From Strigamia acuminata (Eukaryota > Arthropoda > Chilopoda > Geophilomorpha > Linotaeniidae): a stretch of 64,000 bases of DNA. Both the position numbers and the translations under genes were made by a program. Positions 11,105-22,550 of this stretch are shown piece by piece (the stretch's first letter is position 1; each line of letters begins with the position of its first letter). Location: the NCBI GenBank assembly GCA_949358305.1, contig OX442324.1:7105601-7169600 (forward strand). The letters run 5' to 3'. The notes below the pieces were generated by a model. The model saw only the letters and a list, made by a program, of their open reading frames with translations, was not told the DNA's origin and made no database searches.

Positions 11105-11729
11105 TGTGAGTGTGAATGCATCTGCTACGTCGTATATCGTCTCGAGATTGAGAGTCGACTGTTTCCGGGTTTATTATTACGCGTGTTAACGTGTGTTATG
11201 TTTCTACAGTTGGCTCATGCCTTGCGATAATTTATCTCAGTTGTCGTCTGCTCAAACGAGCTCTTATCGTTTAGTTTGCCCCAGCAGCTTATCCATTGTT
11301 AAGGCTGGTTTTATTGTTGATTTGTGATGATTACAAATCTGTATTTATCAATGTTCACGGTAGATGGCGCTGTTTAACGAACGCGCGTAATTCAAACTCA
11401 ATAAAAGCTAAAAAGTGTGATTAATCATTACTTTGACCCAGTGAATAAAATATAACTATTTTATTCAATATAAATTAAGTATTACCTACTTGACAATGTT
11501 GATTCTATCGAATCAATATCCACATTACTTACCTGTCGAAGGGAACCAATCGGACCCTTCTTGACCCATATGGGGCCCATCTGGACATAGTCATATATTA
11601 GGTCCGGACTAGTGACCCACGAATCCGCCGATTCGTACACTGATTGGCTGTCGCCAATCTAGTAGTTCTACAGAACTATATAAGCATTAGGTTTCCACCC
11701 GGTAACCCCCCTGGCTTGATTCTGAATAT

Positions 11730-12203
11730 TGTTACGTGGCTAAATGGGGATTGATTTAGTCCTACGTGACATGAATTTAATCAAGAATGACACAGGGTTT
11801 TATATGTAAAATGCCTGTTGGCTTTATTGTTCAAAGTCGGACATTTACCAATGTAAATGTTCGGTCAACAGCTCTTATTACATTTGTTCATTTATTGATC
11901 TTAAAATATAAATCATTCAAATAAGTAAATAAGGATGATGCTGTTGTCAATTCAATTCAATTCAGGAAACCTAGTCCTGCCTGACCGTCAACCGGCTGGC
12001 AGTAGTAGGTGAAGGTAACAGTTTGAGAATCAAAAGAGATCTGAGCTCTCTGGCTTAATCAGCTCACTAAGTAAACTCCTATTCCCCCTATCACGTAAGT
12101 TGAACGGTCTGTGCATCTAATTAGGTGCACAGCGCTGTCTAGTGAGAATTCATTGCATTAAATGCCTAAACAGAGCGAGCAGAGCCAGCCGATACACGGT
12201 ACG
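11730..12203 (-). repeat. Truncated 3' LTR of gypsy-1
   Basis: Matches 16788-17261 nearly base for base over 474 bp (one visible difference, ACACGG against ACATGG near the end). The final 16 bp present in the other LTR are missing, and at 12204 the sequence passes straight into the pol frame. This is the scar of an internal deletion. Confidence 0.9.
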
Positions 12204-14943
12204 AATCTGTCATTACGAAAACATACTTGTTGCCCTTGTCGGAGGTCGGAAAACTTCCCAATGTATCGATTCCAATCCTCTCGAAAGGCTTAGATATTGT
12301 AGACCACGGCTGCATTAAACCTTTTGGCGGTGTTGTCATTGATTTCGAGCTCGCGCAATGTGGACAAGAAAGTACGTAATTCCTAACGTCTTTATATATC
12401 CGGGGCCAGAAGAATCTTGTTCTCATTCTCTTCCATGTTTTGTTTAGGCCCAAGTGAGCACCCGTCAGTCCGTTATGCATTTCCTGAAGTACGTCAGTTT
12501 TTAGATGCTGCGGAACATATAACAGATTTACTTCCGTGTCTAGGGAATTCAAAGAATTTTTCTTCCTAAACAACACATTGTCGAGAAGGACGAACTGCTT
12601 TAGAGGACGTCTTCTCTTCTTCGGAAGTTGCTCTACTTGAGTCATTGCGGTGATCAATTCCAGTAGCTTCTTGTCCTTACGCTGCTCAGCAGGAAGGTCG
12701 AGCTGTTCGAGTAAAAGTGAGGGAACTATTTCGTTTTCTTCCTCGCTTAAATCTTCTGGAATTCTGCTCAAGGCGTCGGCATCTTTGTGCGCTTTTCCGC
12801 TCTTGTGGATCACATCGAAATCAAAGTCTACTAGCTTTAAGCTCCATCTAGCTAGTCTGCCATTGGGGTTTTTGACTGATTTTAGCCATTGAAGTGCCGA
12901 ATGGTCTGTGATAATCTGGAACTTCTTACCATACAAATAAGGTCGATACTTTTCAATTCCAAACAGAATGGCCAGACACTCCCTTTCTGTGGCATTGTAA
13001 TTCTGTTCTGCTTGGCTGAGAAGTCTGCTGGCATAAGCTATCACATGTTCTTGTTTGTTTATCTTCTGTTTCAACACTGCTCCAAGACCATATGCGCTCG
13101 CGTCAGTCGATACCATGAAGGGTTCTTCAAAATTAGGGTGCGCAAGCACTGGCACGGTGATAAGGGCGGTCCTTAATGTTTTAAAGGCCTTGTCATGAGG
13201 TGGGCCCCAATCGAATTTCTCGTCCTTCTTCGTCAAATTGACTAAGGGCTTGGATATGTCCGCAAAACCTGGAATGAACTTCCTGTAATACGAACAGAGC
13301 CCTATGAATCCTCGAAGAAGTTTGAGGTTAGTAGGAACTGGAAACTTAGCTACGGATTCCAGATTCCTAGGGTCTGGTGATATACCCTCAGAGTCCACGA
13401 CATGTCCCAAATACTTGATGGTGTTCGTCCCAAATGTGCACTTGCTCAACTTCACCTTTAAGTTAGATTGTCTAAGCTTGTCGAAAACGTTGTCTAGATC
13501 TTTCAAATGCTGATCGAATGTTTTAGAGAAAATGATAAGGTCGTCAATGTACGCTATACAAACTTTGCCCAGGAGGTTGCCTAAAACTTTGTTCATTAGC
13601 TTTTGAAAAGCTGCTGGACTATTGCATAATCCCATTCCTAGGACGTTAAACTCAAAATGTCCGCTTGAAGTGGTAAACGCTGTTTTTTCACGATCTTGTT
13701 CATCTATTTCGACTTGATAATATCCTTGAATAAGATCCATCATGGAGAAGAACTGTGCACCTGCCAGCTGATCTAAAGTGTCATCTATTCTTGGCAATGG
13801 GTACACCATTTTCTTTGTTATCGCATTCAAACGTCTCCAATCAACGCAAAATCTCCACTTACCATCTCTTTTCTTTATTAGCAATACAGGCGCGCTCCAG
13901 GGACTTTCTGATTCCCTTATCACTCCCATATCAAGCAATTTCTTTGTTTCCTCTGCTTCGACTTCTTTTTCCTTCATAGAACGACGATACGGTTGCAAAT
14001 GTATTGGGTCATGGTCTCCAGTATCGATTTTATGCTTATACACTTGAACTCGTCCCAAATCCTTGTCAGAAACAGCAAATCTGTCTTGATTCTTTTGAAG
14101 AAGTTGTCGCATTTGCTCTTGTTGGTCTTTATTCATTTTGTCTTTTGCTATTGAGGAGTCAAAGTCAAAACAGTGTACCTGTTTTTCATCAAACACCCCA
14201 ACATCAACCACATAATAAGCTTTTGCGATAGCTGACTTCTCCTTCAGAAAGACTGTCTTCTTGGTTGGGTTAGCCACTCGAATGATGCCTTTTCCGTTCT
14301 TGAAATCTGTTAAAGTTTTACAACCTATCACAGCAAATCTATCAGTAACATTATGCAATGGTTGTACAAACATGTCCAATGTTATTGCTTTATTCAAATA
14401 GATGGGAACAATGCACTCATGCATTGGTGGAATTGTGATGTTCTTCATTACCCTCGCAACATAATTCTGATCAACAAAAGTTTTATTCATTGGAAATGAC
14501 ACTTCCTTTCCACTAGTTCGGCCCACAAAGATTTTTTGTTTGTCGTAGTCTAACACGCACTTCGCGAACAGCATGAATGGGTCACTTAGCAGTAATTCAT
14601 AATGAAATCCTTTAACAATCAGGACCTCGATCCTGTATGTTAATTCACCAATTGTAATGTTCATCTTGGCTTTTCCTATTGGAGTCACAAGTTCTCCGCT
14701 TACCCCTTGTAATCGTATATTTGGGCTTGGCGGGTATTTCAACTGTAAAGCTTCAGCAAGCTCTTCGCTGATAACATTGCGTTTTCCTCCAGTGTCCATA
14801 ACTGCCTTGACTTCCATGTTGTTCACTATTACTGGAATTTCCAATAGAGATTCTGAAATGTTCATATTGACTACGATTATCTTCTCTCTTCTACTCTTTC
14901 TTTTCTTCTTTGGATGGTAACATTTTCTTTGTGGCCGACCCAC
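12166..14943 (-). pseudogene. Gypsy-1 Pol, truncated in integrase
   Basis: Open frame of 925 codons, of which those below 12204 are read-through into the LTR. An aspartic protease (VMDTGGKRNVIS) lies near residue 49. Reverse transcriptase has VYPLPRIDDTLDQL, MMDLIQGYYQVEID and the YIDD active site near 467. RNase H (STDASAYGLGAVL) is near 612. The integrase HHCC zinc motif (HNGLTGAHLG to CPHC) is near 818-865. The frame stops matching integrase just after FVMTDSY, before the catalytic triad is complete, so the element cannot integrate on its own. There is no ATG at the start: the frame begins at the gag stop, one base overlapping, in the -1 frame. It is therefore presumably made as a Gag-Pol fusion by frameshifting. 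Confidence 0.9.
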
Positions 14944-16244
14944 TAGTTTTCCTCTTCATGTTGACCTTGTTGTGGGTTCTGCTTAGGATTAGGGTTAGTT
15001 TTACCACCCCCTTGTGTCCTTTTCTTCTTAAACCACCTTCTGTTGTTTGGGTTCCCTCTATTTTCTTGAGATTGTTGCTCCTGTGGCGCTGATGTGTTAT
15101 GTTCACAACCATAACGATGCCAACATCCACATGAACGCGTTGTTGTCGGACTGCTATTTGACCGCTGTCTACCTCTGTTATATCTACCTCTAAAGTTCTG
15201 TCCGCGCTGCGATGCTGGAATATACCACTCGCCTTGTATGAATAATGGAACCGATTGTTGTGGCTCTACTGACTCACTTACGAGCTTTTGCTGTTTTAAT
15301 TTAATATTTTCAGCTAATAACTCGGCGTAGCTTACTGGGGATCCCCCTGTTCCAGACAGTATACCTGTTGTCGTAGGGTTCACCTTTTCATCTACAACTT
15401 TTTTGAACATTGTGAGCAGTAGATCCGCTGGTTCTTCTGTTTTGTGACTTTCAAATGATGGAAATACCGTTATTATCATCTTCTGCATTGCAGGCTTCAA
15501 ACCTTGGTAAACGTAATTTATTTTCTGAGTTTCAGTCATCTCTGGTAGAATAAACGCACATTCGGCCAAGACTTTCTTCATGAAGGCATCTGCTGTACCC
15601 TCTTTGTGTTTCATGAAGTGGAGAGTGTTGTAAACATTTTCTTGGCTTTTTCGAAATTTTTTCTCGATCTGTGGTTTCCAATCCGTCCATTTCCATGTCG
15701 GATTCTTCTTAAATTGTTCCACAAACCATGCCAATCCATCAGTCTTCAAGGCTAATGCTAGATGTTTTACTCTCTCATCGTCTGTTCCTATTGTAGCTTC
15801 ATATGCCACAAGCCATTGGTCGATGTTGCCTTTTTCTGTATCAAAAGTGACGACTGGTCGCTTCTGCACTACCAAACTCTTCAACAAGTCGGTCAATACG
15901 TCCGTTGGAGTCTGTGGTGATGCCATTTTTGGAAAATTTGGTTTAATTGGTGTTGGAACTGGTTTAGTTTTTACTGGTGTAAATGTCTTTATTATTTCTT
16001 CTAAACCTTTTTGTGGAATTAATTTTATTGTTGATGTAGCGAAATCCAACTTCTGTAAGATTGGTTGAGGTTGAGATCGGACTTCCTCTTCCTTATTTTC
16101 CCGAGTTTCAGTGTCGGACTCAGATCCAGTGTTCCTTTTCTTTCTAGTAGCGATAAATTTCAAATCCGGTTCAGGCAATTCCCAATTTTGCAAATCCTGA
16201 AGATTATCCGTATTGAACTGCGACAATTTTATTGGCTTAGCCAC
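14943..16244 (-). CDS. Gypsy-1 Gag
   Basis: Gag of 433 residues starting MAKPIKLSQ at 16244. A central region (ATIGTDDERVKHLALAL, then WKPQIEKKFRKSQENVY) matches the capsid-like retrotransposon gag fold. The C-terminal third is Arg/Gly/Gln/Asn-rich, with a Cys/His cluster CGCWHRYGCEH near residue 375 in place of a standard CCHC knuckle, and a very basic tail. It stops at AAC TAG and pol continues in the -1 frame from that point. It would form the particle that packages the RNA. Confidence 0.85.
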   Translation of the reverse strand: MAKPIKLSQFNTDNLQDLQNWELPEPDLKFIATRKKRNTGSESDTETRENKEEEVRSQPQPILQKLDFATSTIKLIPQKGLEEIIKTFTPVKTKPVPTPIKPNFPKMASPQTPTDVLTDLLKSLVVQKRPVVTFDTEKGNIDQWLVAYEATIGTDDERVKHLALALKTDGLAWFVEQFKKNPTWKWTDWKPQIEKKFRKSQENVYNTLHFMKHKEGTADAFMKKVLAECAFILPEMTETQKINYVYQGLKPAMQKMIITVFPSFESHKTEEPADLLLTMFKKVVDEKVNPTTTGILSGTGGSPVSYAELLAENIKLKQQKLVSESVEPQQSVPLFIQGEWYIPASQRGQNFRGRYNRGRQRSNSSPTTTRSCGCWHRYGCEHNTSAPQEQQSQENRGNPNNRRWFKKKRTQGGGKTNPNPKQNPQQGQHEEEN

Positions 16245-16787
16245 TCTGAAGCCTTATATTGCACTTTTTTATTCACTTCACTAACACTAATCTCTTTCTA
16301 AACACTGAATACACTAACACGAATTCATTACCTGAAAACTTAAAGTGTTATTAGCATATAATACATAAATATTACACTAAAAATTACAAAGAAAATAATC
16401 CAACAATAACATTTCAAAACAATTTTTCAATTCCTATAAATTCACAAAATTTCCTGTAAATAAATATCAAAATTAGTATTTATACACTATATATTTTATT
16501 TATTCTAAATATAACAATTGTAAATCAATTTATTAATCCCTAATAAACAATTAAACTCTATTTTTATTTCCAAAATGCAAATTATTTCACACAATGACAT
16601 TAAATATTCAAGCTGTGACTTCACTTATTTTTACCAACTCTGAGTCATTCAAGATAATTGCTATAAAATCAGCAATTTTCAAGTTTTTATTTCTAGATTT
16701 TTATTAAATTATTTTGGCAATTTTAATCCAATTTTAATGGGATTTTAAATCTAAACGGGCCACAATCGAGACCGCATCTCCACCAGT

Positions 16788-17277
16788 TGTTACGTGGCTA
16801 AATGGGGATTGATTTAGTCCTACGTGACATGAATTTAATCAAGAATGACACAGGGTTTTATATGTAAAATGCCTGTTGGCTTTATTGTTCAAAGTCGGAC
16901 ATTTACCAATGTAAATGTTCGGTCAACAGCTCTTATTACATTTGTTCATTTATTGATCTTAAAATATAAATCATTCAAATAAGTAAATAAGGATGATGCT
17001 GTTGTCAATTCAATTCAATTCAGGAAACCTAGTCCTGCCTGACCGTCAACCGGCTGGCAGTAGTAGGTGAAGGTAACAGTTTGAGAATCAAAAGAGATCT
17101 GAGCTCTCTGGCTTAATCAGCTCACTAAGTAAACTCCTATTCCCCCTATCACGTAAGTTGAACGGTCTGTGCATCTAATTAGGTGCACAGCGCTGTCTAG
17201 TGAGAATTCATTGCATTAAATGCCTAAACAGAGCGAGCAGAGCCAGCCGATACATGGTACGGCTCTACCGCGTAACA
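16788..17277 (-). repeat. 5' LTR of gypsy-1
   Basis: Complete 490-bp LTR, TGTTACG to CGTAACA. On the minus strand it is followed after two bases by TGGTGGAGATGCGG, a candidate primer-binding site because it starts with TGG, the complement of a tRNA CCA end. I could not name the tRNA. The 500 bp between here and gag (16245-16787) is an A/T-rich leader with nothing else visible. Confidence 0.85.
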
Positions 17278-18618
17278 ATATGTTTATATTGTCTGTAGTT
17301 GATAAGTTGTTATCGTTTGATCTCACTTTCCTATCGACACATCAGGCCACCTCAGCTCTCCACAATTAGTATTAATACTATTTTGTTATTGCTGTTGTAG
17401 GGCTATTTCGGGAAGGCTAACTCCGGTAATAGACATGCGTTCGCATGAAATGGCCCCGTAACGTTAGCTTGCTGTTCTACGGGACAGTTAGAGTTCGTAC
17501 GGTGGCTTAATATAACGGCCATACACAGTAAGGCCTTGCTAGATGAAAGTAGGTCTTTCAGCTAACTGGCCTCAGTCCGCTGCAGGATGGCTGTTGTAAA
17601 CAGCCCTCGCAGGTTCCCGTCTTTCTGTGATTGGTCCTTCCGCACGTTAAAAGTCGGTAAAGGGTTAATGCACAGGTAACACGCCGGGTTGGTAGCCCGT
17701 GAATAACATCTACAAGATGTTATGTTAAATAACTACCTGGATAATGGTAATCCAACAGCAGTGGCTGATTAATATTTTACCCGGTGCTCGATCTACTGAT
17801 CCCGTCATCGTAAGGCATGCTGGCGGATGGAGGAGTCAAATCCTCCCGCGATGGTTCTCTCGACTGTCGTGACGGTCCCCGCCCCATTGTACACTCCGGG
17901 TTAGTAACCCGTGAACGGTATGTAAAATACCGTGTTAAACAAATTACTCGGGCATTGGTAATCCTGTATTGGCAATAACTTTTATACCGGTAAGTCCATA
18001 GAAATGTTTACCTGGTGGTTGGTACCACCGATAGCGATCTAAAGCGTACAATTAAATACTCGGCGCCTGATCACGAGATCTTGTCGTCGTAAGGCATGCT
18101 GGCGGATGGAGTCTCAACAACTCCCGCGACGTTCTCTCAACTGTCGTGACGGTCCCCGCCCAATTAATATTTATATAACAATTCATTCGTTATATTACAC
18201 TAATCACTTTACTTTTAGTCATTTGAAACATGGAATATTCTGCCGAATATTCCTATTTTATACGAAGGACTCTTCGCATTATTAGATGTTCGAGCTGCGG
18301 ACCAAATACGTCTCCGCAGCAATATTTGTGACGATGCCGCAAGTCAGCCGTATCCCTCTGGCTTCGCCCGGATCCTCAACCAGTTGATGCCGCCCGTTTA
18401 CACGCGCTCAGAACCTTCTTATGTTATTATGATTAATAAATATGTTATGTTACACAAAACTGTAAGTTATTTCTCTCGATTCACGTATTCACATTCGTTA
18501 AGACTTCCGTAGCTTATCTCGGTTAGGTTGTTGCTAATCTTAGCAACGTCTTGTATAAACCGATTATTTATCTATCTCAAGGACTAATAAATTAGCCCAA
18601 AAGTAGAATCGTCACAAG

Positions 18619-18636
18619 TGGAGGTTCTACCAAGAT
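18619..18636 (+). other. Primer-binding site of gypsy-2 (tRNA-Gln type)
   Basis: TGGAGGTTCTACCAAGAT lies two bases after the LTR end. It matches the complement of the 3' end of tRNA-Gln with apparent drift at two positions. Gypsy-3 has a cleaner version at the same spacing. Confidence 0.7.
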
Positions 18637-19741
18637 AGGCTGCCTAAATTTAAAATAAATTTTGAAGTTTTTTTGTGTCTATGGTGAATTCGGGTAGTGT
18701 AATTTTTTGCAGTAAAATTTTTGTGTGTAAAATAAATTTCGAGCAAAATTTATAATTTATGTCTAATATATTTTTATTTTTAGAACTTCGCGCAAGAAAA
18801 AAAGGTGTAATCCACTTAATTCCGTTTTCCGTCGTAGAAATTATATGTTTTTGACAAGATAATAATTTCTACCGCGTGGTCAAGCCTAAACGGCCCAACC
18901 CCGAGAATGAAAAATCTTGCCCGAACTTGTTGAAGTTGACCCCGCCCAGGTAGCGTCATTTTGTCGTCGACAATCTGACAAAACCACGCGGTTGGGCCTA
19001 ATTTTGAAAAGTTCGACCCCTTGGTAGAATTCTTAAAAGAATCCTACCAAGTTAACAGTTGTTTTAATTTTAGTATATTTTTATATGTATTTTGCTTGAG
19101 ACTTCAAGTAAACCTAAATTTATTTGCCTAAATAAATTAGAAAGAAAATTGACATTTTCCCGAAAATTAAAATTCATATTTTAATTCACAATCGGTTTAC
19201 TTCATTTTACAGACTGACTTACATTAAAATGTTGGTTAAAAAATCATGATTTCAAACCATTGGAATCGAATTTACGAATGGAATGCCATTCGAATTTTAG
19301 CGAAAAAAAATTCTCGCTGTTGTGTTGCCTAGCAACCCGAGTTGTGCAGAAAAGCCGTCGATTCAAATGATTCGATGCGTTTATTAAATTGCGAGTTTTA
19401 ATATTTTAAAATTCTCATAAAATGACCATTTTTTATTAATAAAATTCGGTGATATGGTAAATACTTTAAAAAAGTATCCATTTTGTTTTGTTGCTACGTC
19501 ATAACCCCGAAATCTAACAAGATTACGGTTCCACGAACTTAGTGATTTCCACCAATCTCGGATGAGATTGGACTCTCGCGAGATTAGCATTGATACTTGA
19601 CCAATCAGAGAGGTGTATTGAAGTACCCATACTTCCATTCGAAATAGTGTGACCACTGCTTCGTTTGCAACCCTCCTGAACGTTTGCATCTCTATCGTTA
19701 TCTCTCAGACTTAGGAAATTTTCTTAGTTTTAGTTTTAATT
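18637..19741 (+). other. Leader of gypsy-2
   Basis: A/T-rich sequence of about 1.1 kb between the primer site and the gag ATG. No open frame worth reporting. A long untranslated leader at this place is shared with gypsy-3 (44540-45348). Confidence 0.5.
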
Positions 19742-21008
19742 ATGACTAGTAACCAACACTCCATGAACACCCGCGGTAAGGAAAGAACTTGTTTGACCGG
19801 CGAAATTAATTTGACCGGATTTGTACCTGTTCCTAATGGAACTGAAGAAGTGGGAAACCACGCGGTCCATAATGGCGTTTCAAATGAAACAGCCGGACCA
19901 TCTGGAGAGAATAGGGCTACACGTGAACCTACTCCGCCTGGAGAAGAGGAATGTATTCCTGAAGGTTCTCATTTAGGCCGAGGCGGTCTACTATTTTGTC
20001 AAGATCACGGTTTGAACCCAAACCAATTTAGGTCTTTGACAGGAGTGTTAGATTTTGTGCACGCGCGTGGTGCCACGTCGGAGCAACCCAATTCCCCAGC
20101 TAGCCAGAGATTAAATAATTTTAGTCCCACTCCTTCGACACCTACTTCTAGATATAGAAATAAGACTGCACAACAACCTCCTCTTCAAAATCAGCCGAAT
20201 TTGACACCTGGAGATTTTGATCGTGCTTTTCAGCAACGATTACCAATGAATAATTTCATACGCAACCAACAACGAGGATTTACTAATCCAGGGAACTTTG
20301 AAAATACGTTCAACAGAGCGGATATGGGTTCACCTAATATGGCCAACCCCACTCCAAGTTTTCCAAACGGATCAAATAGTTGTCCAAATCTCGCTGGAAA
20401 TTTGAACCCAAATTTAGGTGCGACAAGAGGTCCGAACAACCGTTTCGACCCAAATTTTAGATTTGCAAACAATTCTAGTCCAGCACCTAACATGCAAAGG
20501 GGTCACTCAGTTCCTCCGAACTCAAATAACCCAAAGAATACGAATGGTTTAAATAATCCTTCTACTTCTGGAACTCAAGGAAACTCAAATAATCATTTGA
20601 ATCCGGGTACGCCAGGTAATTCGAACTATCGTCCGAATTTTGGTGACCCAAGGAATTCGAACTATCGTCCGAATTTTGGTAATCAAGGAAGTTCGAACAA
20701 CCGTCCGAATTTTAACAATCAGGGTAATTCAAACAATCGTTTGAATTATGGGAATCAAGGCAACTCGAATAACCATTCGAACTTTGATAACCACAGTAGA
20801 CCAAATCAAGGAGGGTCGAATAATTTCGACCCCAACAGTGGCTCTAGCCAAAATAATTCGAGTCAATCAAACAATGGTGGATCGTCAAATGACAATTCGC
20901 GTCCTCCCAGTAGCTTTGGAATGACAGCTGATGATCTTGCGTCCATTGCCTCAACTATGCACAAGTTGATGCAGGCAGGAAAAAGTTCCGCCACTGTCCC
21001 TCAAACTA

Positions 21009-21140
21009 AGGTGCGTTTCATAATTATAAATCCACCCACAAATTCAGTGTTACAGCCAAAAATTCTTCCCAACAATAAATTTCTTTATACTGTTTGATTA
21101 TAACATGTGTTTTTACAAGATTTTAAGAAGTTTTCGTTAA
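21009..21140 (+). repeat. Left terminal inverted repeat of the Tc1 element
   Basis: 132 bp matching the reverse complement of 22419-22550 with a few differences (for example CAGTGTTACAG against TTGTGTTACAG). Both copies end in GTTTTCGTTAA at the inner side. Confidence 0.88.
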
Positions 21141-21354
21141 AAGGAAATTTTTTTTTATATTGTTATAGCAAAAATGTCATTTTTAGGTGTTGCATAATTA
21201 TAAATCCACATTTGGTTCTAAGGTTCTGGGCGATAATTTTTTTAATGGATCATAAAGGGTGCTTCTAGCTAATTATAATGACGTTTTTTAAATGTTTTCT
21301 AACTGTCACATTTGTTACTTTCGCTTTCATTTTTGCTGTGCATTCATTTTAACC

Positions 21355-22350
21355 ATGCCTCGTGGATTACCACTTTCTGACTTTGAAAAAGGACAAATAT
21401 CAATCTTAAGTGAACAGAATACATCCAACAGAGAAATAGGAAGACTTTTGGACAGAAGTCATGGTCTTATCAACAGTTATGTGAAATTGAGAGACAAATA
21501 TGGCACCAAAATTCACAGTGGTCGACCATCAAAGCTACAAGACCGCCAAAAACGAACGATTTTACGTGAAATTTCCAATTCAAATGTGACCCTAGGGGAG
21601 TTATCAAAGCGTCCAGACATTAATGTTTCAAAATCTACACTCTCCAGAGTTGTGAGCAACTGTCAACACTTAGTGTACAAGAAGAGAAAAACCACTCCAT
21701 CTCTGAAACCAAGACACAAGGTGAAAAGAGTGGAATTTGCAAAAGATAAAGTGTGTTGGCAGAAGGAATGGCATAAAGTAGTGTTCAGTGATGAAAAAAA
21801 GTTTAATTTGGATGGCCCAGATGGATGGCAATATTACTGGCACGATTTACGCAAAGATGAACAGATTTTTTCAAAACGTCAGCAAGGTGGAGGATCGGTT
21901 ATGATTTGGGCAGCGTTTGGATGGAATGGTAAAAGTAATATTGCCTTTGTCAGTGGTCGAATGAATGCTGATTCATACCAACAGTTGCTTGACGAACAAC
22001 TTATGCCATTTGGAGAGCAAATTGGTGGCCCATTTTGGGAATTTCAACAGGACAACGCGCCGATCCACAATGCCCGAACAACATTTCAGTGGTTTTTGGA
22101 CAATGGAGTGCAAGTAATGGAGTGGCCAGCATGTTCCCCTGACTTGAATCCCATAGAAAACCTATGGGGAATACTTGCCAGATCAGTATATCAAGGAGGA
22201 AAGCAATATGAATCAATTGAGGAGTTAAAACTTGCAATTATAGTGAAATGGGAAGAAATTTCAACTGAGACAATGCAAAATCTAGTCAATTCCATGCATA
22301 ACAGAATGATTAATGTTATTGAAAAGAAAGGTGGTTCAATAGGTTATTGA
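21355..22350 (+). CDS. Tc1-type transposase (DD34E)
   Basis: 331 residues from ATG 21355 (MPRGLPLSDF). The frame is open a little further upstream but the family homology starts here. An N-terminal paired-like helix-turn-helix (FEKGQISILSEQNTSNREIG) and a GRPSKL hook linker are followed by a second HTH. The catalytic domain has Asp in VVFSDEKKFNLDG, Asp in FQQDNAPIHNA and Glu in DLNPIENLWG, with 34 residues between the second Asp and the Glu. That is the DD34E signature of Tc1. No stops or frameshifts are visible, so the enzyme could be active. It cuts and pastes the element by binding the terminal repeats. Confidence 0.95.
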   Translation: MPRGLPLSDFEKGQISILSEQNTSNREIGRLLDRSHGLINSYVKLRDKYGTKIHSGRPSKLQDRQKRTILREISNSNVTLGELSKRPDINVSKSTLSRVVSNCQHLVYKKRKTTPSLKPRHKVKRVEFAKDKVCWQKEWHKVVFSDEKKFNLDGPDGWQYYWHDLRKDEQIFSKRQQGGGSVMIWAAFGWNGKSNIAFVSGRMNADSYQQLLDEQLMPFGEQIGGPFWEFQQDNAPIHNARTTFQWFLDNGVQVMEWPACSPDLNPIENLWGILARSVYQGGKQYESIEELKLAIIVKWEEISTETMQNLVNSMHNRMINVIEKKGGSIGY

Positions 22351-22418
22351 AAATAAAAAAATTTAATAGAAACCAAATGTGGATTTATAATTATATAATT
22401 ATAATTATATAATTATAA

Positions 22419-22550
22419 TTAACGAAAACTTCTTAAAATCTTGTAAACACACATGTTATAATCAAACAATATAAAGAATTTTATTGTTGGGAAGAATGTT
22501 TGGCTGTAACACAAAATTTGTGGGTGGATTTATAATTATGAAACGCACCT
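22419..22550 (-). repeat. Right terminal inverted repeat of the Tc1 element
   Basis: Mirror of the left repeat, ending CGCACCT before the TA duplication. The adjacent 22380-22420 is an A/T palindromic run. Confidence 0.88.

Larger units (their letters stand above)
11730..17277 (-). mobile_element. Gypsy-1 LTR retrotransposon, integrase deleted
   Basis: A minus-strand Ty3/gypsy element bounded by TGTTACG and CGTAACA, flanked on both sides by ATAT (11726-11729 and 17278-17281), a 4-bp target duplication. The 5' LTR is the right copy (16788-17277, 490 bp). The left copy (11730-12203) lacks its last 16 bp and is fused directly to pol, so the integrase core and C-terminus were lost in one deletion. 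Gag and Pol up to the break are open. It sits in the LTR of gypsy-2, so it is younger than gypsy-2. Confidence 0.9.
11105..18616 (+). repeat. 5' LTR of gypsy-2, interrupted by gypsy-1
   Basis: The LTR is in two pieces: 11105-11729 and 17282-18616, about 1960 bp together. It begins TGTGAGTG and ends CGTCACA two bases before the primer site. Gypsy-3 has the same design: a 1926-bp LTR, TGTGACGG start, CCGTCACA end and the same 2-base gap to the primer site. An AGATGGCGC segment is 256 bp from the start in both, which is how I placed the left end. A TATATAAG box lies at 11677-11684; gypsy-1 landed about 50 bp downstream, near the expected transcription start. The left boundary cuts copia-2; no target duplication is visible because the right end of gypsy-2 is missing. 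Confidence 0.65.
21009..22550 (+). mobile_element. Tc1-type DNA transposon, apparently complete
   Basis: A 1542-bp element flanked by TA at 21007-21008 and 22551-22552, the target duplication of the Tc1/mariner superfamily. Terminal inverted repeats of 132 bp (21009-21140 and 22419-22550) start AGGTGCGTTTC. Each end has a second, internal copy of ATAATTATAAATCCAC (left 21020 and 21194; right 22524 and 22379), an IR-DR layout with two presumed transposase sites per end. A complete transposase frame lies between. It is inserted in gypsy-2 gag. Confidence 0.93.
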
